This document shows positions 33,784 through 44,000 of a DNA stretch of 64,000 bases, in pieces. The stretch spans positions 558,001 to 622,000 of the forward strand of contig JAXBDG010000015.1 of NCBI GenBank assembly GCA_036320915.1, in the 5' to 3' direction. The stretch comes from Linnemannia elongata (lineage: Eukaryota; Mortierellomycota; Mortierellomycetes; Mortierellales; Mortierellaceae). The notes under the pieces were generated by a model. It was not told where the DNA came from. It saw nothing but the letters and a program-made list of their open reading frames with translations, and did no database searches. Within the stretch, counting starts at the first letter, position 1. Every line of letters begins with the position of its first letter. Position numbers and translations under genes: made by a program.

Positions 33784-34679
33784 ATGGAAGCCGGAGATAC
33801 CGTTAACGGTGAGTATTTTCTCTCCTTGTCCGTCCCAGTGCGCGTAGCTTCAGTACCCCGCACTTCACTCCTTTCGACATCCACCTCTCTGATTCAGATC
33901 AACAACAACGAACAGTGCGCACAACCACTACCACCTCCTTCCCTCGTTTATTTCAGCACGGTCATCTGATCTGATCAGCACACTCTCTTCCGTGGTTTCC
34001 GTGATGTTCAAGATCCTCGAACTTTTTTTTTTTTTTTTCCGAACAACCCGATCAGCCTTCTCCCTTCAACTCCTTGGAACATATACTCATGCTTCCTTGC
34101 CATCTTTTTACCTATTAGGAGCCAAGCTCTTCAAGACCCGCTGCGCCCAGTGCCACACCGTCGAGGCTGTAAGTCAAGTCCCCATCTAAGTGTTTGGTTT
34201 TACCTTCCGGAGATTCCCCTCCGACGGTGATAAGGGATCCCGAGATGATGAGAAAGAAGCAATTGAGGACTCATCCGAGCTTTGTTTGAATGAACTTGAT
34301 AATATAGGGCGGTGCCAACAAGGTCGGACCCAACTTGCACGGTCTTTTCGGCCGCAAGTCTGGCCAGGCTGCCGGTTACTCGTACACCGAGGCCAACAAG
34401 AACAAGGGTGTTATCTGGGATGACCAGACCCTCTTCGACTACCTCGAGAACCCTAAGGTAATGCATTGCTTTCTACTTTTTCCGAACGATCGAGTGTTAG
34501 CAATTGAGCTATTGCTGTCGCTTGTTATCTAAAAATCGTGTTTATTGACAAGGTATTGCTTTACACTTTTCTCTTCCGAATAACAGAAGTACATTCCTGG
34601 AACCAAGATGGCCTTCAACGGCTTCAAGAAGCCCAAGGAGCGTAACGATGTCATTGCCTACCTCAAGGAGTCCTGCTAA
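33784..34679 (+). CDS. CYC1: Cytochrome c
   Basis: Soluble electron carrier of the mitochondrial intermembrane space between complex III and complex IV. Exons 33784-33808, 34119-34168, 34308-34457 and 34587-34679 (105 aa). Heme attachment motif CAQCH, the proximal His within it, [13 protein letters not shown], and the axial Met in YIPGTKMAF are all present. The length is normal. The first coding exon is only 25 nt and is followed by a 310-nt intron, the longest in the gene. A CT/T-rich leader precedes the ATG. Confidence 0.98.
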
Positions 34680-34793
34680 ACAGTTTGACTCTTACTGTTC
34701 GCATTCTACATCACCCATACAACACCTCCACCCTACCCCATCCCCGTTCGCATTATTACATATTCCTAAATCACCACTACAACCACAACAAAC

Positions 34794-34799
34794 AATAAA
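34794..34799 (+). terminator. Likely poly(A) signal of cytochrome c
   Basis: AATAAA 115 nt after the stop codon, in a CA-rich 3' region. Confidence 0.55.
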
Positions 34800-34973
34800 T
34801 GTCGCACTGTCCCCCTCTCACCATTAGAAGAGAGGTGGGTTCAGTCGTTAAGACAAAAAAAACCAGCTCTTTATGAATATCGATCTTTATTTTTTGTTCT
34901 TTATGTCTCATACCAATCATGGTCTGCTTGCCGTTGCCTTTGCCTTTACCTTTACCTTTGCATGCATGATGAA

Positions 34974-34993
34974 TTGGTGGTGGTGGTGGTGGT

Positions 34994-35024
<31 letters not shown>
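34974..35024 (+). repeat. (TGG)n followed by a 31-base G homopolymer
   Basis: A short TGG repeat (about 34974-34993) runs into 31 consecutive G residues (34994-35024) downstream of cytochrome c. It can in principle form G-quadruplexes; the exact length is at the limit of sequencing accuracy. Confidence 0.85.
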
Positions 35025-35025
<1 letters not shown>

Positions 35026-35932
35026 TCAGGACGAAGAAGTGGATTTCTTTTGCTATAGGTGTTCAATGAAAATGAATATGGAACATGAATTGATACTCAT
35101 GTCGGATACATCAACACCAGGGAGGGCATGCAAGGTTTTCATTCGAAGATTCCAAAGAGTCCCAATTGCCTCACACTTTTTTCTGTGTTGTTGTTCTGTT
35201 CTCCCTGTTTGGCTGTTTTGGCTGTCTTCTCGTTCTCGTATCTCGCCTCTCGCTCTCTCGCCCATTCGTTTTTTCTGTTCCCGCTTTTTTCTTTGATGAG
35301 ACCTCCGAGGTGTTTTGAGCATCGCATTTACTACATTTTGTTCATGATAGACCAGAAAGGTGAGATGATGATTTGTTAAGGGGAAGAGCGCGTTTATCGC
35401 GTCAGGATGACTTGCAAAGAGATCAGATTTCTTGATGGCGGCGGGCAGGAAGGAGAGAGTGAGGCTGCTTTTTGGTCACTCTATGTGCGTGTGTGTGTGC
35501 GACAGACTATATAATTCACTCAAGGAAGAGAGAAAGACGCATACAAACCCACGCGAGGGCAGGACAAGAACAACAATAACCAGAGGGGAAAAGCAAGGCG
35601 GCTTCATTTTAAATACTCTGCTGGGTTTTTTTGGGCTGTTATGGAGGCATTGAAAAGGAGCCTCTAAAGGGGAGAGGAGGACACTTGTCGGAGAGTCATT
35701 GTGCCTGTGGACAAGGAAACAGGGAAGAACCCTGCCAGTTAACAAGAACACGACCAAGAGACTAACGACCAAGTGAGTAAGTGTAGCCAGTGAGTGAAAG
35801 ACACATTTTTCATTGCTGTTTTTGTTGTTGTTGTTGTTGTTGCTGTTGATTTTGTTATTTGCTGCTCCTTCCTCCTCTTCTTCAGTAACTAACAACGATA
35901 ATAACAACACGCCTCTGGACAAAAAAAGAAGG

Positions 35933-38900
35933 ATGCCAGTTGCAACTTCCACCTCTCGTGAACAACAACAAGCCCATCTCACTCCCGCCACCCTAGCTAC
36001 ACACTCTCACCCTCACGCCAACAATAACAATAACAATAACAACAATAATAACACACACCCTTTATCCTCACTCCCTCGAGATTACTCTACCCCAAACACC
36101 GACAACATCAACAACCACAACCACAACAACGACAACTCACACACAAGTAGCCTCTTCTGCCACTCAATCAACACATCAGGCACGACCATGAAGACTGATC
36201 GCAAAGTCGATCCAGTCTCTTCTACTTCAACTACAACAACCTCACGACGCCACTCACACACGCACACCCCCCAAAACAACACCACCGCCGCCGCCACTAA
36301 AACACCAACCAGTAACAGCAGAAAAAGAAAGGCTGCCACCAACGACAGACGCACTTCCAACCACTTTTCCGATGACGCGGCCGAGTCTCTCACAACCACA
36401 GCAGCTGACGAGCACCATGTTCGTTTCGTAAAGGGCTCAGGAGACTCGAAACAACACAACAAAGATGCAGATGGAGCAGGAAGGGAGGAAGAATATGTCA
36501 TTGCTGTCTCTGGACGCAAGAAGCGCGTCCTCGTTTCACCACGACCGAGCCAGCAACAACAATGGCAATCAAAACAACCACAAGAGGACGTGGATCTTGA
36601 CATGAATTCGGATGTTGATGTGGTCACTGTGGATGAGGTTGTGCCTCGAAAGAAACGGTCGGGTGCCCGTTCTTCCATGACTGCATCAGTCGTCCCTGAT
36701 CCAACCCCAGTTTCCCCTGTCGAGACGGTCGCCACCGTTTCCCCCTCCAAAAAGGCCTCCAAAAGGAACGCACACACTACCGCGACCACCATCACATCAA
36801 CAACAGTGTCAAAAACAGCGACTGATTTGGCGGCAGAACCTTGCCCTGCAAGCGAGGAAAGCGACAAAGGCTACAGGAATGGTACTAGCACAGGCGCCGA
36901 ACACGACCCCGCTCCAACAACCTCCACTCAGCCCCCCACAGCAAAAAAATCTAGAAAGTCCTTAACTGCACCAAGCAAAACGACAACAAAGGCAAGTAGA
37001 TCAAAAAACACGGCAGTCGCAGCATCACAACAAGCACCAACACCGACGACCCCTGCCAATATCACGGCTACATCCCCGCCTCCCTCAACAACAGCAGCAG
37101 TAGCAGGGTCAGCTCCTGATGCTGCTCCACAAAAACGAGTTCTCCCCTCACGCGGGGGGTTACTTCGAGACAAGAATACGATCCCAATAGAACCTTCACT
37201 CCTTGGTACGCCACTGTTTTCATTTCGTCGTTATGTAACGCGTATTGTTATTATTCTTTTTTCTTTACGATATCAACTACGTCCCTGTGTTCGTAAAAGG
37301 CCAATAATGTACTAACAATGTTTTACCGCCATTCCTTTGATTAGAGCCTCCGCCCGTCCCTGCAGGGGAGTATGTCCTCTATCTCGCCGACCAACAGACT
37401 TTTGAACACACGACTCTTGACCCAAAGCGGGTCCCACCGGCATCCTATGGAGCAACGGAGAATGTCACCCCTGCAGAGTCTTCAGCATCCTCAACAGCAC
37501 AAGCACAATTCACAACCTCCTCAACTGCCTCACCATCAGCAACAACCCATATCGAGGTCCCCATCTTCAAACTCTGCTCCATCACCCAGTTCTTGCAAGA
37601 GGAAAAGAAGCGCAAGATGCAGCTCCTCACCAAGGCACTTGCCAAGGCAGAAGCGGACGCAGCTGCAGAGGCAAAGGCATTGTTACAGTCGGATCTCCCC
37701 TCTTCGGCCACTCCCAGAGCTGTCTCGACGCGTCAGAAGCACAAGGCGATTGTCAACAACCAACACGTCAGCGTCCAGACTGCCGTCCCATCCTTTTTCT
37801 CGTCTTCATCAGCACACGCCAAGAAAGCAACAACGACTAATACCACTGTCGGGAAGATTGAGGGTGCAGTTGGATCAGGTGGAATAGGAGGAAGTTCCAG
37901 TGCGGCTCAGGAGGAGAATTTGTCGGACGAGGTCTATGAGAAGCGCCACCGGAAGCAGGAGATGGCTGAGAAGAAGCTGAAGAATCGGGAGAAGGAGAAG
38001 CTACGCCATGCCATGTATCAACAACAACTGGTGGTCGAGAAGCTGAGACATATGGAGGTGAATCGGTTAATGCCAATCAGCGCTTTCAGGTCCCTTCAAA
38101 AGACAATAGAGCTGGAGGAGCAGTTGAAGGAAGCGAGCGCCAGTCTGGACAACACACATCATCACCACTCCAGCAACAATATCTCTCTTGCGGCAGCAAA
38201 GATTATGCAGGACGAATACTACCGGCGACTCCTTCAGGAAGCAGAGGAGAACCTGAGGCGCTATGAGCAACTGGGTCTGGCAGACTCTGCCAACATCTCT
38301 TCTGCACCAGCATACTCACCCTTTAGCCGCACCAAGAACAGACTGATCTCAATGACGACTGGATCTGACGGACAGGAACAGGCTCCTGTTTCTGGGTATG
38401 CTGGCGTGTCATCGGACAAGAAGGACAGGTTATCCCAGCACTCACATTCCGACGTTTTGGTGGCAAACGAGGGGCGCCGGAAGAGACGCAAGGCGACAGA
38501 TGTCCATTCGGACGACGCTCAAGATTCGACCACCCCGCAGCGTCGCAGGAAGAAGCTGTCTGAAACCCCAGCGGACGCCACCCCAACTGCGCGCAAGAGT
38601 CAAACCAAGACTGCTGCGCCGGCTGCTAAGCCCATCGTCGTCGTGGAGCCACCCCGTCCACCCAAGCCGATCACGACGTTTATCAAGCCTGGAAGCATCC
38701 TTGCGTCTGGATCCCGCAAGAGCTACAGAGTCACCTTGGCGTTTGGAGAGAAGGTGCCATCGTTGGATCGGGTTGATTTCGACCTTCCAATGGATCTTTT
38801 TGGTGACATTATCCGCAAGCGGTTTGGAGATGCCGAACCAGCGTTGCAGCGGATGAAGGATTCAGGGCTCAAGAACAAGAACCAGTCTGCTCGTCGTGCC

Positions 38901-38999
38901 ACTCCAGGAGAGACCGATGGCGCCAAAGATACGCACCCTGCGGCGTCCGAGTCTTCTTCTGCACCCCTGCCCGTGTCACCACCACCTTCTGCTACGTGA
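35933..38999 (+). CDS. PEHE-like domain chromatin protein (MSL1/KANSL1 type, tentative)
   Basis: Exons 35933-37205 and 37345-38999 (975 aa); the junction gives SLLEPPPVPAGEYVLYLADQ. I start at the first in-frame ATG (MPVATSTS). The first 420 residues are Asn/His/Ser/Thr-rich, with basic clusters such as KKRRM, SRKRKAA and RKKRSGARS that look like nuclear localisation signals. The conserved part spans about 430-680: ADQQTFEHTTLDPKRVPPASY, then IEVPIFKLCSITQFLQEEKK, then EENLSDEVYEKRHRKQEMAEKKL leading to MPISAFRSL. This charged helical stretch resembles the PEHE domain through which MSL1/KANSL1 scaffolds bind a MYST acetyltransferase. Near the C-terminus SYRVTLAFGEKVPSLDRVDFDLPMD looks conserved too. 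The domain call is from pattern memory only. Confidence 0.6.
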
Positions 39000-39404
39000 G
39001 TGAGGATGTCTTGTATTTTTAAATAATAAAATAACAAAAAGCAAAAAGAGATCTATTTTTTCCACTCTGACCACACAAAGGGGCGCGTTGAGACACGATC
39101 ACAGTTGAGAAAAAGGAGAGGGAGGGAAGGGGTCCTGCAACTCCTCCACTCCCACAAGGACGCAATTAGGAGTAAGAAAGAGGGGACCCGCGCGTTTTGG
39201 ACTGATGTCACGCTAATAATTTGTGTACGTGTATTTTTTAGGGCTGGTTCAGTTCAGATCCGCTTCAAAGACACGTACGCAAAAAAGAAAGAATTGGAAG
39301 GACAAAGTTGTTATGCCTTCCCGTTTTCTTTTTTTTTCTTTTTTTTTTTTTTCTTCTTCTTCTCATCCACACTTCCCTTCACCAAACACACACTTTCATT
39401 CACA
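39000..39404. other. Short spacer and cyclophilin promoter
   Basis: Ends in a T/CT-rich tract (about 39320-39363) and a CA-rich leader directly before the cyclophilin ATG. No gene seen. Confidence 0.55.
39025..39030 (+). terminator. Likely poly(A) signal of the PEHE-like gene
   Basis: AATAAA 26 nt after the stop codon within an A/T-rich stretch. Confidence 0.45.
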
Positions 39405-40661
39405 ATGGCCGCCAACCCCAGAGGTATGTTCTAGAAAGAAACGAAAACATCTCCGTCGAACAAATAGAAGAGAGAAGAGTTTGCCGTTCGTCTCAAGAAA
39501 CAAAACAGGAAGAATAATCGCATCGCATCGCCTTGCTTTGCTGGTCATACTTTGGACGCGTCATATGCAGCGGAAAGGGTTGTTGTCGAGTCTCTTCGCT
39601 CGCTCCCAAACCGACCTCCTCACTTCCCTTCCCCCTATGATTCACTATACCTCCACTACATCGTGGGAATTGCTTCTCTTCTCAACGGTCCTTCTCGTAT
39701 ATTACTTTTGGGAAGACGCATCGAGCTTCTTTGATCGATCAGCACCCTATTGACGTAATAGTATTGACAACCTTTGTCTCGTTTTCTTTTGTTCTCTTGT
39801 TATCCAGTTTTCTTCGACATCACCAAGGACGGTGCCCCCATGGGTGTAAGTGAACACTATTTTTCAAGCTACTGGTTGGCAATCACGTCGCTGGCAAGAG
39901 GCTCGTCGTCTGAATCGAATTGATTACGTGTGTCCCCATGTACCTCAAGCTAAACTGTTTATCTTTTCGTTCTTCCCCGAAAATAGCGCATTGTCATGGA
40001 GCTCCGCGCCGATGTTGCCCCCAAGTGCGCTGAGAACTTCCGCGCTCTCTGCACTGGCGAGAAGGGTTTCGGTTACGCCGGCTCCTCCTTCCACCGCATC
40101 ATCCCCCAGTTCATGCTCCAGGGAGGTGACTTCACCCGCGGCAACGGTACCGGCGGCAAGTCCATCTACGGCGAGAAGTAAGTTTTTTGTTTTTTTTTAC
40201 CTTTTTTTGTTTTGCGAGGGACTGGAGAAGAACAAGACTTGATAAACCATATTATCTGCCACAGTTGTGGTATTTGGATTGTGGTTGTGGTTGTTTTATT
40301 CTTGTCCGGTCCGTCCGTCCGTTCGTTCGTTCGTTCCCGTCACAGCTTTTTTTACTTCCACAACTGAAATATACTCACCAAAACATTCTTGTTCACCCCA
40401 CATAACGATAGGTTCGCTGATGAGAACTTCACCTTGAAGCACACTGGCCCCGGTGTCCTCTCCATGGCCAACGCTGGCCCCAACACCAACGGTTCCCAGT
40501 TCTTCATCTGCACCGTCAAGACCGCCTGGTTGGATGGCAAGCACACCGTCTTCGGCAATGTCGTCGAGGGTTTGGATGTTGTCACTGAGATCGAGAAGCT
40601 CGGCTCCGCCTCCGGCACCCCCAAGGCCAAGGTCACCATTGCTGCCTCTGGCCAGCTTTAA
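39405..40661 (+). CDS. CPR1: Cyclophilin A-type peptidyl-prolyl cis-trans isomerase
   Basis: Cytosolic (and probably nuclear) prolyl isomerase and target of cyclosporin A. Exons 39405-39423, 39808-39845, 39987-40177 and 40412-40661 (165 aa, the usual length). The active-site set is intact: [18 protein letters not shown] with the catalytic Arg, the Phe/Met/Gln positions, [15 protein letters not shown], the cyclosporin-contacting Trp in [12 protein letters not shown], and the His after it. No targeting signal is present. The first coding exon is 19 nt, followed by a 384-nt intron, much longer than the others. Confidence 0.98.
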
Positions 40662-41044
40662 ATGCAACCTTGTGCATTTGAACAAAAACACCACTCTCCG
40701 ACAAAACCTTTTGTGAATAGCCAGAGGAGGATTGACGGTGGAAAAATATGTACAGTTGTCAATACTTGCAAATAAACAAAACACCAATTCTAAAGCAACT
40801 CTAATGGCGTTTGTTTGCGTTTTGTGTTTTGCACCAGTGGTTGTGGAGATGCATTTGAAAAGTGATGACGGTTTATAAGTTACGCATAAGCAATTGAACG
40901 AACCGACTCTTGTCTCCTTTTGCATACCAGAATCCATATCGTCCTTTTTCTGTCGCCTCATCAAAGGTGCATGTCTTCTCCTTTACCCCCCCCCCCCCCA
41001 ACCTTTCTAAAGTGCATATATGATTGAATATACCAATTTATTTT
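40662..41044. other. Convergent spacer between cyclophilin and NLR-like gene
   Basis: It holds the two 3' ends and a 14-base C run (about 40986-40999). No coding sequence. Confidence 0.6.
40771..40776 (+). terminator. Likely poly(A) signal of cyclophilin
   Basis: AATAAA 109 nt after the stop codon. Confidence 0.5.
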
Positions 41045-44000
41045 TCAAGTTGCCTGATCCTCGACATAGAGCTCTCCAGAAGGAACAGAATCTCTTTCGA
41101 TGGCTCCACGTTGGAGCAGCAGGTTCTTGTCGACTTGTGCAAGTCCAATCGCACCCTTGATATTCGCATCCCCAGCCACTAGACGTCCAGAGCTCGAGCC
41201 CCATATCATACGCACAGAAGCCCCGTTGCCTCCTTCCTTGTCCTCGACTCTCCAGACTCGAACAGAGTGATCTTCGCAGCCTGTCACGAACTCGAGATTA
41301 TGATCAGGACGGCCTTGTGGATTCCAGGCGATGCTGGCGACGACCCCGTGGAAGGCTCGGATCACCAATGGAGTCGAAGACCAAGACGACGACGTAGAAG
41401 TAGATGTTGATTCGGCGGGTTGTTGTTGCTGTTGCTGCCTCCATAAATAAACAACCCCGTTCATGGCACCAATTGCCAACCATCCACCACAAGAAGAGTA
41501 CGAAAGACAGTTCAATGAGCCGGCATGACCACGGAGGGTAGTCTGGAGTCTGCCCGTCAGGGAGTCCCAAAGACGAACGGCCTTGTCAACACCACAGGAC
41601 GCGATTTTATGCTGGCCAACTGGAGAATAGGCCACGGCAGAGACCGAACCCTCGTGTCCAATCAATTCCAAAACAGCTTCTCCAGAACAACTAGTGGGGT
41701 CCCAGATTCGAATACTCCCATCCTCGCCACCTGCTGCCAGCCGATCGCCACTTGGTGAGTAGGCAACACATGTCGCACCGCCGTCGGTATGTCCTGTGAG
41801 GATGCTACCAGGGGCGCCAGTTCGAGTGTCCCACAGTCTCACGGTTGTGTCGAAGCTGCTGGATGCGATCCATTGTCCGCACGGCGAGAAAGCGACCCCG
41901 CTCACAACACCAAAGTGACCCCAAAGCTCAAGACTGCCACTACCGTCACCTCTCTGTGTAGCATCGTTCAGTCGCACCGCGGGGTCGTATCCAGCTGTCG
42001 CGATCCGTTTGCCGTCCGGTGAGTACGACAAACACCCAATAGTCGTCGAGTAGTCAGCAAGGATGGAACGCGGCGACTCGCCTGTGGACACGTTCCATTC
42101 CCAGACAGTCTTGTCACTGCCTGCACTAGCAATGCTCTGTCCGTCAGGCGAGTAAGCGACACACGAGACGGATCTGCTCTGCCCTGGCGAAAATCCATCA
42201 GCGACAGAAGCAGTCGATGATGATGACGAACCGGCGATACTCATGTCCCAAAGACGTACGGTGCGATCGTCGCTGCAGGAGGCGATCTGTTGACGGATCG
42301 GCGAAAAGGCAACACTTGGGACCACCCCCTCATGGCCCTCAAAGACCGACAGTTGGATACCAGACTTTGCACTCCACAGCCTCACCGACATGTCTGCTCC
42401 GGAGGTAGCGATCCATTGACCGTCTTGCGAAAAGGTTACACTGTTGACGCCGGCGGTATGACCAGATAAGGTGCGTAAATGCTCTCCGGTAGCAGTGTCC
42501 CAAAGGTGCACGTTGTGGCTCAGATAGCCAGAGACAATGTGTCGACCGTCTGCGTCGGGAGAAAAGGCGACACAGTACACTGGACCAAGATCGCGGCCGA
42601 AAACAAGGGCAGGTTTGTCCGAGTCCTCCAGGTTCCATAATCGAATCGTCCCGTCGTTACTCGAAGAGGCAAGTTGTAACCCGCTGGGAGAAAATGCAAC
42701 ACTGGTGACGGAAAGAGTGTGCTCGTTGAGACTGAACAGATGAGCACCAGTTTTAGTCTCTCGAATCCAAATAGTCCTGCCGCCGGCTGAAGCAAATTGG
42801 TGTCCAGAGGGTGAGAAAGCAACGGTGGCAACTGGTTCGGAGTAGTCGTCCAGAGTGAGACGTGGCTGGTCAGAGTGAACATCCCACAGACGTACAGTGC
42901 CATCACGACCGCCAGAGACGAGATGCAGATTGCTCAAGGAGTAAGCAAACTTTAGGACAGAGCCGGTGTGTCCCCGGAACGTACGAGTCTTTAACCAGGT
43001 CGAGGAGTCGTACAGCTCAAGATCACCGTTGTTGAGACCGATTGTGAACGTCCTTCCATCAGGTGAGTAACTGCAAGAGTTTATGAAGTGGGACGACTTG
43101 AGATAGGGAAGCTCCCCAAAACGGACACCGGCCATGTGTGCGTTGTTGAAATCGGCCTGATGGATCCAAGCCCTTGTGAGTGTCGCTCCCGTCAAGTCGG
43201 CTCCCTGTAGCTGTGCGGAATCAAACTGGCCACCCGTCAGATCTGCACCTGGGATGCGAATATCTTTTAAATCGACGCCGTTAAATCGTTGCCCAGCCTT
43301 AACCAAGATGGTGATCGCGTTGGCGGCGGCCTGGCTCTCCTTGTCATCGGTTTTCGACTTCTCAAGGATGTCGAGCAAATGCTTCTTGAAGACACCCTGA
43401 GGATCCTGCTGAACGCGCTCGGCTAAAAACTGGAGGATTGATGGGTAGCTAGCAATGGTTCCATGGGCAAAGGGGTGGGTCGCGAGAGAAGCATGATCAA
43501 CGGTGGATTCCTCTGGATCAAAGACGAGTCTCGCAAAGAAGTAATCCAGCACCGACAGATGAATAAAGCTGTTCTGATCTCCACTGCGAACCAGCGGACT
43601 GGAGAGACGCAAAACAGTCGCCTCGGGGTCCATGCCAAAGAAACTTCCCTTCCAGGTCCGTTTGTCGATCCGTTCGGAATACTTGACACAGGGGTTGCCA
43701 TTCTGCTCCTGAAATATCGCCTTTGCCAGTCTCTTGAGGTGGTCCATGACGTTGGGCTTGAATCCTCCGCGACATAGAAGGTTGAAAGCTTCACGCTCGA
43801 TATTGCTCAGACCTCCAGTGACAAGACGATCGGCCGCCATATCGATCCACACCTCCACCACCTTGTCGTACAGGATAAGACGGTTGACCTTGATCTTTGA
43901 CAGGTCCTTCTCGTCGCCAATAAGTCTTGGCATCGAATCCAAGGCCAGGGTCAACAGAAAGGGGTTCCTGACGAGTTCCATCAGACTGGACATCTTCTCC

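Larger units (their letters stand above)
34680..35932. other. Spacer between cytochrome c and PEHE-like gene
   Basis: It contains the cytochrome c 3' end, the G tract, a (GT) patch near 35486-35500 and a (GTT)n patch at 35823-35843. The open frame running through 35813-35932 lacks an upstream ATG (it begins at a TTG), so it is treated as leader. Confidence 0.5.

Noticed and set aside
35813..35932. N-terminal poly-Leu extension of the PEHE-like protein that would look like a signal peptide
   Set aside because: The frame begins at TTG, not ATG, and arises from a GTT repeat; the first in-frame ATG is 35933.
36082..36867. 261-codon minus-strand open frame antisense to the PEHE-like gene
   Set aside because: Val/Ser-rich shadow of the Asn/Thr/Gln-rich plus-strand frame; no domain.
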